Assembly: GCF_003602005.1 (NCBI RefSeq)
Contig: NZ_QZWD01000012.1
Coordinates: forward strand, 62,001 to 126,000
Length of the DNA stretch: 64,000 nucleotides
Direction: 5' to 3'
Source of the DNA: Salinisphaera sp. Q1T1-3
GTDB lineage: Bacteria; Pseudomonadota; Gammaproteobacteria; Nevskiales; Salinisphaeraceae
Of the stretch, positions 37,198 to 46,155 are shown in pieces. The notes below the pieces were generated by a model. It made no database searches. It saw only the letters and a list, made by a program, of their open reading frames with translations, and was not told the origin of the DNA. The position numbers and the translations under genes were made by a program. Each line of letters starts with the position of its first letter. The stretch's first letter is position 1.

Positions 37198-37644
37198 GGT
37201 CGAAACTCCCTGACGACCGTTCTGGATCGAGCCGAACTCCCCCGGCCCGGATAGCGGCACGGCGCGGTGTGGACCCAACCACGCATTTGCCGTTCGTTGT
37301 ATGGCTAATGTTAAACCACTGTGATATGGCCCGCGACCGTCGATTATCGTCCTCGGACATAAAGAATGACGGTGGCGACGGGGCGACGGGGCGACGTCGC
37401 TAGGGTCTGTCGTCGTGAGACAAGGCCTCGCACCGGTGGGCGCGCCATGCGGTATTGCAGGCCTTGACCGTGGGGCCCGATCAGCGAAACGCGGCGTGGC
37501 GCCCCCGACGGGGCCACCCGAAGGGCCGGCGATGACGCCCGTTTGTCTGCGCCGGACACGGCACTTCAGCGGGATCAACCGCCAGACGGGCTGGCGGCGG
37601 GTGCTATTGTCTGCATGATTCAACCATTCCAGGAAGCTTCCCGC
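37198..37644. other. Divergent promoter region with a decayed family 2 element
   Basis: This 447-base gap separates the minus-strand PQQ dehydrogenase pair from a plus-strand MFS gene. Its AT-richest part (37285-37330) probably holds a promoter, but no pair of boxes is convincing. Three tandem copies of GGCGACGG lie at 37374-37396. From 37400 a relic of element family 2 begins (listed separately). Confidence 0.5.
37400..37535 (+). mobile_element. Family 2 element, decayed copy G
   Basis: The left end CTAGGGTCTGT (37400-37410) equals that of copy C. Further in, GCCTTGACCGTGG and CCACCCGAAGGGCCGGCG line up with GCCTTGATCGTGG and CCAACCCGAAGGGACAAGCG of copy B. The match then fades and no right end is visible, so this is a diverged relic. 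Confidence 0.5.
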
Positions 37645-39009
37645 ATGGCCCGCACATCGCACGCCTCGAGCCCGGCGCGTTCGAATCCGACCCGGTATCG
37701 CTGGGTCGTCGTCGCGCTGCTGTTCGCGATCATCGTCATCAATTACATCGATCGTTCCGCGATTTCCTATGCCATCGGGCCGATGGCGCGCGATCTCGGC
37801 TTCGATGACGCCCAGCGCGGTCTGGTACTCGGGGCATTCGGCATCGGATATGCGCTGACGACGTTTCTGGGCGGCATCCTGGTCGACCGTTTCGGCGCCC
37901 GTATCGTGCTGGCGTTCTCGGTGGCCCTGTGGGTGGTCTCGATCGGCGTGACCGGCCTCGTGCAAGGCTTCGCGCTGGCACTGGTCGCCCGGGCGGCACT
38001 GGGTCTCGCCGAAGGCCCGATGTTCCCCGGCATGACAGGGGCGATCAGCCGCTGGCTGTCGCCGCGCGAGCGCGGCAAGGCCATGGGATCGTCGTTGACC
38101 GCTGTGCCGGTCTCGCTGGCCATCGGCGCGCCGATCATCTCCACGCTGATCGCGGCCTTCGGCTGGCGCGGCACATTCTACGTGCTGGCGCTGATCAGTT
38201 TCCTATGGCTGCCGCTGTGGTGGTTCCTGTTTCGTGACGAACCGCGCCAGTCGCGCTTCGTCAACGCCGGAGAACTGGCCCGCATCGCTGATCGAGAATC
38301 GGCGGACGAGGCCGGCACCGCCGGCGCGAATCGTCGTCGCCGGCCTGCCCGCAGCGACGGCGCGATACATTCGTCCTGGAAACGTCTGGCGACCAATCCG
38401 ACCCTGCTGGCCAATTACTGGGCGTTCTTCGTGTTCGGCTATTTCCTGTTCTTCTTCATGACGTGGCTGCCCGGCTATCTCGAGTCGCTGTTCCATCTCA
38501 GCGTCAAGCAGATCGGCTGGTTCTCGGTCGTGCCTTGGGCCGCGGCCGCCGTTGTCCTGTTCTGTCTGGGCCATGTCTCGGACGCGCTGCTGGCGCGCAC
38601 GCACCGTCTGCGCGTGGCACGGACCTATCTCATCGCGGGCACGCAGGCTGTCGCGGCCATCGCCATCGTGCCCGTGGCCTTCTCGCCCAGTCTGACGCTG
38701 TCGCTGGTCCTGATCACGATCGCACTGGCGGCCTCGATGGGCGCCAATTCGGCTTATTACGCGATCAACGTCGACATCGCCCCGGACCGATCGGCCACGG
38801 CACTGGGCGTGATGGACTTCGGATTCGCCATCGCCGGCTTTCTGGCCCCGGCCGTCACCGGCTGGGTGGTCGGCCGGCAGGACAGCTTCGCCGAGGCTTT
38901 CATCGTGCTGGCCGCACTGGCGGCCTCGTCGGTAGTGCTGACACTGCTGTTTCACCGACCGGACGCCCACGCGATCGATCATCCCTATCCTGAATCGGCC
39001 TCCCACTGA
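37645..39009 (+). CDS. MFS transporter, anion:cation symporter (ACS) type
   Basis: A 454-residue, twelve-helix carrier. It has the ACS family hallmarks INYIDRSAISYAIGPMARDL in TM1 and the following loop, GGILVDRFGARIVL between TM2 and TM3, and LGLAEGPMFPGMTGAISRWL in TM4-5. ACS members take up organic anions such as hexuronates, tartrate, galactarate and phthalate. Being divergent from a PQQ dehydrogenase that may make a sugar acid or quinate product, it could import that product; this is inference. ATG 37645 is chosen because AGGA lies upstream; an in-frame ATG at 37615 is possible. Confidence 0.86.
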   Translation: MARTSHASSPARSNPTRYRWVVVALLFAIIVINYIDRSAISYAIGPMARDLGFDDAQRGLVLGAFGIGYALTTFLGGILVDRFGARIVLAFSVALWVVSIGVTGLVQGFALALVARAALGLAEGPMFPGMTGAISRWLSPRERGKAMGSSLTAVPVSLAIGAPIISTLIAAFGWRGTFYVLALISFLWLPLWWFLFRDEPRQSRFVNAGELARIADRESADEAGTAGANRRRRPARSDGAIHSSWKRLATNPTLLANYWAFFVFGYFLFFFMTWLPGYLESLFHLSVKQIGWFSVVPWAAAAVVLFCLGHVSDALLARTHRLRVARTYLIAGTQAVAAIAIVPVAFSPSLTLSLVLITIALAASMGANSAYYAINVDIAPDRSATALGVMDFGFAIAGFLAPAVTGWVVGRQDSFAEAFIVLAALAASSVVLTLLFHRPDAHAIDHPYPESASH

Positions 39010-39094
39010 GCCGAGACCGCCGGGCGGCGTGGCCCGCCCGGCGGCCGCTCAGGCATGATGGGCATCCGCCCATGACTGCCCCCGGCCCGATTCA

Positions 39095-40015
39095 ATGCGC
39101 CGTGACGAATTCACACGACGAGACGGCGCATCCGTCTGGCCGCGCGACATCCCTGCGACCGGGTGGTGGTCGATCCTGCGCAGCGTGATGCGGGCCCTGG
39201 CCCGTCACGAAGTCAGCGTGGATGCCGCGGCGATTTCTTTCCTTGCCCTGTTCGCGATCTTCTCGGCGATTTCTGCCTTCGTGGCGTTCTATGGCCTGTT
39301 CGCCGATCCGGGCGTGGTGGTTGCGGACATGCGTGCCCTGTCCGGCTTCGTGCCGGCCGATGTGGTCGTCAATCTCATCGGCCAGATGCACGACGTGGCC
39401 ACCCGTGCGACACGCACGCTCTGGGTGGCCGGTTTCTTCAGTGCGATCATTGCGCTGTGGTGCGCCCAACAGGGCGTAGGCGCGCTGATGATCGCCTTCA
39501 ACGCGGCCTATGAACGACGGCCGGACGTCGGCACCTGGGGTCATGTCCTGCGCTCGCTCGGTCTGGCGCTGGCCGTGATCGCCGGGTTGCTGCTCGTTTC
39601 GATGCTGGCGATCGGGGCGCCGGTCATTGCCCAGTCGCTCGGCAAACCGATCTGGTTCTCGGAAATGGCCCGGGCGATCGGCATGACCCTCGGCGGCCTG
39701 GTCCTGTTCTTCGGACTGGCGTTGCTGTATCGGTTCATTCCGGATCGCACGCACCCGCCGCGCTGGCGCTGGGTGCGGCTGAGCGCCGGCGTGGTCGTGC
39801 TGTTCTGGGCCATTGCCTCGATACTGTTCTCGGTCTTTCTGGCTTATTCGGATTCCTATACCGCGGTCTATGGTTCCCTGTCCGGCGTGGTGCTGTTGCT
39901 GACGCTGACCTACGTCACCGTGGTCACCGTTCTGATGGGAGCCGAATTCAACGCCCAGCTCGAAGCCGAGGCGCGGGACCGCGACCACGCGGGCGACGAC
40001 GACGCACCGGCCTGA
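39095..40015 (+). CDS. YihY/BrkB family membrane protein
   Basis: A 306-residue inner-membrane protein with six hydrophobic helices. The family pattern is visible: HEVSVDAAAISFLALFAIFS at the first helix, then AFNAAYERRPDVGTW before helix three, and LYRFIPDRTHPPRWRWVRLS with helices following, ending TVLMGAEFNAQLE. The family was once annotated as ribonuclease BN in error; its real role is unknown. Located 85 bases after the MFS gene on the same strand. Confidence 0.92.
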   Translation: MRRDEFTRRDGASVWPRDIPATGWWSILRSVMRALARHEVSVDAAAISFLALFAIFSAISAFVAFYGLFADPGVVVADMRALSGFVPADVVVNLIGQMHDVATRATRTLWVAGFFSAIIALWCAQQGVGALMIAFNAAYERRPDVGTWGHVLRSLGLALAVIAGLLLVSMLAIGAPVIAQSLGKPIWFSEMARAIGMTLGGLVLFFGLALLYRFIPDRTHPPRWRWVRLSAGVVVLFWAIASILFSVFLAYSDSYTAVYGSLSGVVLLLTLTYVTVVTVLMGAEFNAQLEAEARDRDHAGDDDAPA

Positions 40016-40344
40016 TCGCCCCGGTGTCGCGGGCCGATTGATGGACGTACCGGCTTGCGGCGACGCGAAAACCGCCCGAAACGCGTCTCGTCGTCGATAG
40101 GACTGCCCAGCCCGGCACCGCCCGCGGATCGCGACCGTCAGCGCGGGGATGACGAATTTTTGACCATTCCGCTCGGAGCGAGGTGCTTGCAGGCAAAGAA
40201 CCAATCCGCCCACCGGCTTATCCACAGCTTCTGTGAGTTGTTCAGATACCGGACAGCCCCCGATAGCTGTATCGGTTTGTCAAGCCGGCCACGCCGCGCC
40301 GGCCGCTCGCCAACGGCCGAGCGAACACACGTACGTCGAGCCCA
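40016..40344. other. Intergenic region between convergent genes, with a DnaA-box match
   Basis: A 329-base gap with no gene. It contains a perfect TTATCCACA (40218-40226), followed by a CACAGCTTCTGTG dyad, and a terminator-like hairpin CCGATA-GCTG-TATCGG at 40260-40275 followed by TTTGT. The single DnaA-box match is probably coincidental. Confidence 0.5.
40260..40275. terminator. Terminator-like hairpin between convergent membrane-protein genes
   Basis: CCGATA and TATCGG form a six-pair stem with a GCTG loop; TTTGT follows on the plus strand. It lies 245 bases after the BrkB gene and about 70 bases past the YrhK-like gene end, so it could serve the convergent pair, but the stem is short. Confidence 0.35.
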
Positions 40345-41148
40345 TCAGGGCCGCGGTCCACGCTGTTGATGCTCGAACTCGTATTCGTCGATCTCGCCCC
40401 GCAGGAAGGACATCAGACGCTCATCGGCCTTCGGATCGCGGGCGATCGCCTGACGACGATGATTCAGAACCAGATGCGATCGATAATGGTTGAGCAGCCC
40501 GCCGATCAGAAACAACCCGCTGCCCGCCAGATACTGCCAGGCCAGAAATCCGTGCACGACCTGTCGGTCCGCTTCGGCCTCGAACTGCCACAGATACGGA
40601 ACGGAAGCGACCAGGAACAACAGCGAGCCGGCGATGAACATCACGGCGATGAGATTCATCAGCTGCAGGGTGATCACCGACGAGGCCCGAATGATCATCA
40701 ACACGTTCAGGCACGCACCCACCACGAACAACGCCGAGCCGATGACGAACGTCCAGGCGCCCGTCGTTCGCCAGCCCCACCACGACAGGAAGAACAGGCT
40801 GCCCGCCGTGAACAGGAGCGTCCCGACGATGTAGCACCACAGTGCGGCAACCTCGAGAAGACGGCTGATCGAGATCGGCCGCGGCTTGGGCCAGAAATGA
40901 CTGGTCTCGAGCAGGTCATCGATGAGCACCACCAGATAGACCAGCGAGCCCACGAAGAACAGCCAGGCCCCGATATCCTGCCAGGCCTCGAAACGCGGCA
41001 GGAAGAGCGCGCTCCCGACGATGAACAACACCCCGCCGAGTTCGTAGAGCAGTGCGTTACGGGTCTCCCAGAGCCAGCTGAGATCAAGTGTTTCGGTATC
41101 CGGCTCGCGCGACGGAACACGCGGCCGGTTCGTGAAGAGATGCGGCAT
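40345..41148 (-). CDS. YrhK-like domain membrane protein
   Basis: A 267-residue protein with about eight hydrophobic helices arranged as repeated pairs: ELGGVLFIVGSALFLPRFEA, GAWLFFVGSLVYLVVLIDDL, LWCYIVGTLLFTAGSLFFLS, GAWTFVIGSALFVVGACLNV, and so on. The alternating GGVLF/GSxLFL helices match the YrhK domain, here apparently three times in tandem. The C-terminal 30 residues are charged and cytosolic. Function unknown. ATG 41148 precedes the sequence PHLFTNRPRVPSREPD; upstream residues look non-coding. Confidence 0.8.
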   Translation of the reverse strand: MPHLFTNRPRVPSREPDTETLDLSWLWETRNALLYELGGVLFIVGSALFLPRFEAWQDIGAWLFFVGSLVYLVVLIDDLLETSHFWPKPRPISISRLLEVAALWCYIVGTLLFTAGSLFFLSWWGWRTTGAWTFVIGSALFVVGACLNVLMIIRASSVITLQLMNLIAVMFIAGSLLFLVASVPYLWQFEAEADRQVVHGFLAWQYLAGSGLFLIGGLLNHYRSHLVLNHRRQAIARDPKADERLMSFLRGEIDEYEFEHQQRGPRP

Positions 41149-41416
41149 GACAACCAGGATCCGGAAATGAATTCGGCCGACGCGCAATGCGCGGCCGCGC
41201 GAAAAGCAGGCACGAACCCGCTCTGCTCGTTCGAGTATGCCGTTTTCATGCCCTGAAGAGCGGCTCGGATTCCGGCCGTGCACGCGGCCGTGCCATGTCC
41301 CGGCTCGTGGCCCTCACTGCCGACGCCCGCTCAGCGACCGTGCGATTATCGATGGCAGGCAGCACGGTGTGCCGCATCCGCGGACTCAGCCGGCTGGCGA
41401 CAGCCCGGCGTCTGTG

Positions 41417-41674
41417 TCATTCGTGGTTCACGTCGCCCGCATCGACCGGCGGTAGACGTGATGCCGCGGCCTCATCCGACTCGAACGACTGCTGTTTCTC
41501 GACCGCGGCCTCGGCCAGCGCCTGAAATTCAGACCAGCCGGTCACGGCGACGACGGCCTCGGCCTGCAGACGCACGGCCTCGACGGCAAGCAGATTGTCG
41601 GCCTGAGCCAACGCTTTCTGACGGCTTTGATGATAGGTCGCGCGACGGTCGTCGGTATTTCGCATCGATGGCAT
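41417..41674 (-). CDS. Small hypothetical protein
   Basis: An 85-residue, Ala- and Glu-rich, probably helical protein with no signal peptide. It begins MPSMRNTDDRRATYHQSRQK and carries LLAVEAVRLQAEAVVAVTGW. I do not recognise a family. An ATG three codons downstream is an alternative start. Support is limited to base composition, a clean frame and an isolated intergenic position, so it could be spurious. Confidence 0.45.
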   Translation of the reverse strand: MPSMRNTDDRRATYHQSRQKALAQADNLLAVEAVRLQAEAVVAVTGWSEFQALAEAAVEKQQSFESDEAAASRLPPVDAGDVNHE

Positions 41675-41926
41675 CCGGTTGGCTTTCAGCGCAAATCGTC
41701 AATAGATCGGCAGCGGCCTGACCGCGACGGTGGTATCAGGCCAGGCGCGGGCGACAGCACGTGGCGCGCCGGACCGCAACGCGGCCTCCTGCCGCTGGCG
41801 GACTGCCGATCTCCTGACGACTCGCTTTCATTCCATCGTATGGGCCAAACCGACAAACGGATGCGTCGGTGGACGGCGCGGTCTCAAGGGCCGACTGCCA
41901 TCGAGACCGGCCGAATGCGTGCGTGA

Positions 41927-41948
41927 GTCCCGGCCGAACGGCCGGGAC
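41927..41948. terminator. Strong hairpin after the DUF2501 gene
   Basis: GTCCCGGCC and GGCCGGGAC form a perfect nine-pair stem with a GAAC loop, starting 11 bases beyond the stop of the minus-strand DUF2501 gene. No T-run follows on either strand, so it may be a Rho-independent-like or mRNA-protecting structure. Confidence 0.5.
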
Positions 41949-41959
41949 CGGAGCTCGAC

Positions 41960-42421
41960 CTAGCCGCCCAGAAACGAGGACGCGGCCTTGTTGGCAATCA
42001 GGCGACAGGCTCGCTTGCCGACCTCTGCCTTCATGCCGGTCAACGAGTAACCGTGTCCTTGCTTGCTGTTGAGCACGCCCGACAGCCCCTTCTGGTAATC
42101 GGCATCGTTCTGTGCGTTCTGATCACCACCGAGCTTGCCCATGAGCTGGCTCTTGACGCGATCCACCGGGCCCTCGGTGAAGCCCTGCTTTTGGCAATAG
42201 CCGAGCACCCCGGCGACGCTGTTCACGTTGCCCAGATTGAGCGAACCGGTGGTCAGCTGCGAGAGCAGTGCACTGCCGCCGGCTGCATTGTGCGTATTCG
42301 ATGCGCCGTTCACGGCGTTATCGGCACTGTTCTTCAGGTTGTCGAGCGCACCGGCGCTGGCCGTCGTCGAAACCAGCGCGCCGGCCAGAAGAATCGCGGC
42401 GGCTTGCGTGTACTTGTTCAT
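41960..42421 (-). CDS. DUF2501 domain secreted protein (YjjA-like)
   Basis: A 153-residue exported protein. The signal peptide (AAAILLAGALVSTTASA) is cut near residue 23. The mature part has SALLSQLTTGSLNLGNVNSV, AGVLGYCQKQGFTEGPVDRV and KRACRLIANKAASSFL, with two conserved Cys likely to form a disulphide. These match the DUF2501 family to which E. coli YjjA belongs; function unknown. AGAGG lies five bases before the ATG. Periplasmic. Confidence 0.9.
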   Translation of the reverse strand: MNKYTQAAAILLAGALVSTTASAGALDNLKNSADNAVNGASNTHNAAGGSALLSQLTTGSLNLGNVNSVAGVLGYCQKQGFTEGPVDRVKSQLMGKLGGDQNAQNDADYQKGLSGVLNSKQGHGYSLTGMKAEVGKRACRLIANKAASSFLGG

Positions 42422-42719
42422 CTCATCCTCTTTGGAACGGACGCAGCCACCGATCGATCTCGTGGCGGTCTGCGCATGTATTTCTGAACCGGCGAGATTC
42501 TGCCAGATACCGTGACCGCCAGGCCGCGGTGGCCAGCTTTCGCCTTCGGTTCGATCAAATCCGCGCCATCACCGCACAGCGTTACTGAACCGCAAGTGAC
42601 GACGCGGGCCGTCGATCGCGGTTGCGCGGGTTTCAACATGCCCGCCAGGCACTATCCCCAGACGAAAACGACGATCAGGGCTCGCACAAAACGACGACAG
42701 GGCCTAGAATCAGCACCAC

Positions 42720-42796
42720 GCGCCCGTAGCTCAGCTGGATAGAGCACCGGCCTTCGAAGCCGGGTGTCGTAGGTTCGAATCCTACCGGGCGCACCA
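42720..42796 (+). tRNA. tRNA-Arg (anticodon TCG)
   Basis: A 77-base cloverleaf: acceptor GCGCCCG/CGGGCGC, D arm GCTC-AGCTGGATA-GAGC, anticodon stem CCGGC/GCCGG around the loop CTTCGAA with anticodon TCG, variable GTGTC, T arm GTAGG-TTCGAAT-CCTAC, and an encoded ACCA end. It reads CGA (and by wobble other CGN) arginine codons. A TAGAAT lies ten bases ahead and could be its -10 box, though no good -35 was found. Confidence 0.97.
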
Positions 42797-42899
42797 TGCA
42801 CCTCGGATCGGCGCTTTTTTCGCCCATCCCCAATCGACGGCGCGGGCTTTTCGACATGTCGATCGGCGACGCGGCCGACGATGTATGATGAGGTTTTCG

Positions 42900-43826
42900 A
42901 TGGCGAACACCGCTCCCGAGATGTCTGAATCGATGCCGCGACGCTGGGACGTCGCGACCGTGGTCGCGGATCTGCGCGAGGCACGCCGCAAGTGGCGGGC
43001 CCATGTCGATCGCGAGACCGATCTCGGCGACCGTGAGTTTCCCTCCGTCGAGCGCATCGAAGGACTGATCAAGCAACTGCGCGGCGCGCTGTTCCCGCTG
43101 CGGCTCGGCCCGGCCGATCTGCAGCGGGAAGCCGAGGATCATTACGTCGGCTATGCCATCGACCTCGCGCTATCCGGCCTGGTCGAGGAAGCACGCCTGG
43201 AACTCGACTGTCGTGAACGCTCGGGGGGCGACGCTCATCGCCGCGAGGCCGTGGATCGGGTTCGACGATTCGCCGAACGCCTGGCCGACATCCGACTGGC
43301 GCTCGACGAGGACATCGATGCGGCTTATGCGGGGGATCCCGCCGCGCGATTCGTCGACGAGATCCTGCTGTGCTACCCCGGCATCCACGCCCTCCTCCAT
43401 TATCGCGTGGCGCACGTCCTGCACGAACTGGGCCTACCGCTCATTGCGCGCATCATCACTGAACTCGCGCATTCGTCCACGGGGATCGATATCCATCCCG
43501 GCGCGGTGATCGGGCGTGCATTCTTCATCGATCACGGCACGGGCGTGGTGATCGGCGAGACCGCGCGCATCGGCGATCGCGTCCGGCTCTATCAAGCCGT
43601 CACACTCGGTGCCAAGAGCTTCGAGACGACCACCGGTGGGCAACTGGTCAAGGGCAAGGCAAGACACCCCGTGGTCGAGGACGACGTGGTGATCTATGCC
43701 GGCGCCACAGTCCTCGGTCGAGTGACGATCGGCACTGGCTCGACGATCGGTGGCAACGTCTGGCTGACACACGACGTCGCCCCCGGCAGCGTCATCACGC
43801 AGGCACGCTGCGCACAGCACGACTAA
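42900..43826 (+). CDS. cysE: Serine O-acetyltransferase
   Basis: A 308-residue enzyme making O-acetylserine for cysteine synthesis. The N-terminal helical part is long (about 1-185; DEILLCYPGIHALLHYRVAH), as in the EpsC-like plant/bacterial form rather than the 273-residue E. coli CysE. The left-handed beta-helix follows with STGIDIHPGAVIGRAFFIDH, the catalytic His region (FIDHGTGVVIGE), and ATVLGRVTIGTGSTIGGNVW. ATG 42900 has GAGG six bases ahead. It stands alone next to tRNA-Arg. The C-terminus lacks the usual final Ile tail that docks into CysK, ending CAQHD. Confidence 0.92.
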   Translation: MANTAPEMSESMPRRWDVATVVADLREARRKWRAHVDRETDLGDREFPSVERIEGLIKQLRGALFPLRLGPADLQREAEDHYVGYAIDLALSGLVEEARLELDCRERSGGDAHRREAVDRVRRFAERLADIRLALDEDIDAAYAGDPAARFVDEILLCYPGIHALLHYRVAHVLHELGLPLIARIITELAHSSTGIDIHPGAVIGRAFFIDHGTGVVIGETARIGDRVRLYQAVTLGAKSFETTTGGQLVKGKARHPVVEDDVVIYAGATVLGRVTIGTGSTIGGNVWLTHDVAPGSVITQARCAQHD

Positions 43827-44327
43827 CGCCGACCGGACACAGCCCGCACCCATCGGCAGCATATCGACGGCCGTCTTTCGGTGCCGTCCTCGGCCCGATG
43901 CCACGTGTCGCGCAACGGCGTCGCCCGGAGTCGTTCACCCACCGACCCGCCCGGTCGATTCGACGAGCCGAGCAGCGACCAAGGTACGCGCCGTCGAGAC
44001 CATTTCGGCATCGGCCCGTCGTCCGTTTTTCAATGGTTTCATGGCCGAGCCCGCCAGCTGGCGGGCTCGGGGCATGTTGCGCTGACGAAGGGTAACTACA
44101 TTGCCGCCTCGGCGGACGTATCCGACACATGGTACGGCCCATCCAGTGCAGCGCCCGCCGGATCAAGGATCGCAACACTGCCTCACGGAGCCGACAGACG
44201 GGCACGCCGGGCGGCCGGAGCGGCGCTTTGTGGTGCTGATCATGTGGTCCGACGAAGCCGGGGTCCACGACTTGCGTATCGCAGAATACAACTGGCGAGC
44301 GCCAACGCGGCGCTCACACGAAACATC
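43827..44327. other. Long intergenic region with a 26-base palindrome
   Basis: About 500 bases after cysE without a convincing gene. It contains the palindrome at 44045-44070 and, at 44299-44315, a 17-base stretch GCGCCAACGCGGCGCTC also found at the right end of family 2 copy A, so a relic of another element probably sits just before copy C. Confidence 0.5.
44045..44070. repeat. Perfect 26-base palindrome
   Basis: CCGAGCCCGCCAG is followed directly by its reverse complement, giving a 13+13 perfect inverted repeat without loop, 219 bases after the cysE stop. It may act as a cruciform or terminator-like structure, or as a binding site; its role is unknown. Confidence 0.6.
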
Positions 44328-44602
44328 CTAGGGTCTGTTGATGTTTCGTTCGAGCGCCTTTCGTCGAGAGACCGCCGTGTGTCCGGCAAGGCGCGAGTCG
44401 CCGGGCACCCATCGTCGATTTTTCATGGGCGGCCCAACCCGAAGGGACAAGCGCCCCAAAATCAAAAACACGACGGCAATCCAGCGTTCTAGCACGCTGG
44501 CGCAGAATGACACGCTATGCGTGCTATGCCTCGTCTTGCCGCCCATCGTCAATTTCAGGGCGCACTTGGCGCGGACTCGCACGACACATCAACAGGCCCT
44601 AG
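44328..44602 (+). mobile_element. Family 2 non-autonomous element, copy C
   Basis: About 275 bases from CTAGGGTCTGTTGATGT to ACATCAACAGGCCCTAG, with nearly perfect inverted ends and CTAG on both sides. It shares the CGAGAGACCGCCGTGTGTCC and CAAAATCAAAAACACGACGG blocks with the other copies, but the central hairpin has been deleted (the sequence jumps from GCGAGTCGCC to the CATCGTCGA block). The right CTAG supplies the TAG stop of the minus-strand gene ending at 44599. Confidence 0.88.
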
Positions 44603-44820
44603 CGCGATTTCTGGTCGCGCCAGATCTTGATCGCGAGCGAGACGATCAACAACGCGCCCAGTGTCTCGATGGCGATCGTCACGATATAGCCGGCGGTCAG
44701 GTTGCCGCCGCGGGCCGCCCAGAATATCGGGCACAGCACGAGTGCCAGCACGACCGGTGTCCAGATCGTGAAGACCCAGCGGTCGAGCCAGTGGCGGTTT
44801 TTTTCGGGTGATCCGGGCAT
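44599..44820 (-). CDS. Small two-helix membrane protein
   Basis: A 73-residue protein with two hydrophobic helices (VFTIWTPVVLALVLCPIFWA and TIAIETLGALLIVSLAIKIW) separated by a short Gly-rich turn, and charged ends. No family recognised. ATG 44820 is chosen because upstream residues are Arg-rich and read like non-coding sequence. Its stop codon is the TAG within the CTAG at the edge of family 2 copy C, so the true 3-prime end may have been altered by the insertion. Confidence 0.65.
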   Translation of the reverse strand: MPGSPEKNRHWLDRWVFTIWTPVVLALVLCPIFWAARGGNLTAGYIVTIAIETLGALLIVSLAIKIWRDQKSR

Positions 44821-45004
44821 CAGGGTCGCCGGGTTCGGGGCTTGTCGCCATTGTACGTGGCGACTGCCCCGACGACGACAATCCGGGGCGCGGCCGGCCT
44901 TGAGCACGGATTGTTCGGCCCGCGGGTACAGTCCGGCCCGCTCGGGTCGCCGCCAGCGCAGACGATCTTTCGATCGCCATGACGCCGGATTCGCCAATGC
45001 GTTG

Positions 45005-45033
45005 TTGGCAAATGGTTTTTTCCGAATTAAACT
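45005..45033 (+). promoter_or_regulatory. Candidate sigma-70 promoter for the DUF457 gene
   Basis: TTGGCA (45005-45010) and TAAACT (45028-45033) are 17 bases apart, in an AT-rich island unusual for this sequence. A transcript would start near 45040, about 20 bases before the proposed GTG start of the membrane hydrolase gene. Confidence 0.6.
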
Positions 45034-45058
45034 GCACGTTTATACACCGGCCTACGCC

Positions 45059-45751
45059 GTGGCGAACTTTCGCACTCATTTGACCGTGGCGGCCGGTGTG
45101 GGCGCCGCTGCGACCAGCTACGGCCTGTATGCCGGATGGTGGACGCTGGTGCACGCGCCGAGTCTGGTGCTGCTGACCACGCTCGGCGGCATCATGCCGG
45201 ATATCGATGCCGACAAGTCGCATTCGGTCCGTCTGATCTTCACCGTGCTGGCCGTGGTGGCCGCGTTCATCGCACTGTCGATCGGGCGCGGCTATCTGTC
45301 GACGATGGGCGTGCTATGTCTGGCGCTCGGGCTCTATATCGCGATTCGTGACGGCGTGAGCGTGGGTTTCCGCATGACGACCCGCCACCGGGCGAGCTGG
45401 CACTCGCTGCTCGCAACCGCCGGGGTCACCGTGGCCACGAGCGTGATCAGCTATCGCTTTTTCGCCCAGCCGGCACGCGCTGCCTGGCTGGACGGTGGCG
45501 CCATGGCGCTCGGCATGGTCGTCCATCTGCTGCTCGACGAATGCTTTGCGATCGATCTCGAGGGTGCGCGTCTGAAGCGCTCGTTCGGTACCGCACTCAA
45601 GCTTTTCGATTATCGACGCCCGATCGCCACCGTGTTGATGGCAGGCGCGGCGATCGCGCTCGTCCCCTGGCTGCCGCCCTGGCCGGCCGCCTTCGGTACG
45701 GCGACGCGCGCCCTGCAGGCCGCGCTCGGCGGCAGCCAGCCGGGCGCCTGA
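45059..45751 (+). CDS. Metal-dependent hydrolase-like membrane protein (DUF457/YdjM)
   Basis: A 230-residue protein of the YdjM/LexA-regulated membrane-bound hydrolase group. The family hallmarks are NFRTHLTVAAGVGAAAT near the start with His, TLGGIMPDIDADKSHSVRLI with the Asp cluster, TRHRASWHSLLATAG with the His motif, and VHLLLDECFAIDLEG near residue 160. Four to five hydrophobic helices. Enzymatic activity is only predicted for the family. GTG 45059 follows a good promoter but has no clear ribosome-binding site, so the start is uncertain. Confidence 0.85.
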   Translation: MANFRTHLTVAAGVGAAATSYGLYAGWWTLVHAPSLVLLTTLGGIMPDIDADKSHSVRLIFTVLAVVAAFIALSIGRGYLSTMGVLCLALGLYIAIRDGVSVGFRMTTRHRASWHSLLATAGVTVATSVISYRFFAQPARAAWLDGGAMALGMVVHLLLDECFAIDLEGARLKRSFGTALKLFDYRRPIATVLMAGAAIALVPWLPPWPAAFGTATRALQAALGGSQPGA

Positions 45752-45812
45752 AACCGGGCCCGTGGCACGTGCCGCCCCACCGGGTATCGGAGCCAGGCCG
45801 GCACGGGCACGC

Positions 45813-46070
45813 GAGAGCCTGTTGATGTTCCGTGCGTGTCCGCGCCCCGTGCGCACTGCAATCGACGACGGCCGGCAAGACAGGGCGTAGCGCGCCTAGC
45901 GTGTCATTCGGTGCCAGCGTGCGGGAACGCTGGATGGCCGTCGTGTTGCTGCTCCCAGGGCGCTTGTCCGAAAGGGGCGCGCCGCTCACGAACAATCGAC
46001 AATGGCTGCCCTGCAGCGTTTTCAGTCCGGATCGTGGCACGCCACGATCGGCGGCTCGTCTCCGGTACCA
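45813..46070 (-). mobile_element. Family 2 element, decayed copy F
   Basis: A diverged copy in the same orientation as copy A. Recognisable are GAGCCTGTTGATG at the left, GCGTGTCATTCGGTGCCAGC and GCTGGATGGCCGTCGTGTTG (compare GCTGGATTGCCGTCGTGTTT in copy A), and the hairpin GATCGTGGCACGCCACGATC at 46031-46050. It lies between the DUF457 gene and ilvE. Confidence 0.7.
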
Positions 46071-46155
46071 TCGATGATGCACAATACACAGGATATCGAC
46101 CGGCCACGCCGACGGACGTACCCCGACCCGTCGTTTATCATGTGGCTCGGTGCCC

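Noticed and set aside
37374-37396. Three tandem copies of GGCGACGG as a possible CRISPR or regulatory repeat
   Set aside because: Only three 8-base units without spacers; most likely simple GC-rich sequence or replication slippage. No CRISPR array was seen anywhere in the window.
40218-40226. Perfect DnaA box TTATCCACA
   Set aside because: Only one box is seen, with no cluster, no dnaA/dnaN/gidA genes and no AT-rich unwinding element nearby, so an origin is not supported.
43795-44268. 157-codon open frame on the minus strand after cysE
   Set aside because: Arg- and Pro-rich composition, no motif, and overlap with the palindrome and the 3-prime end of cysE argue against a gene.
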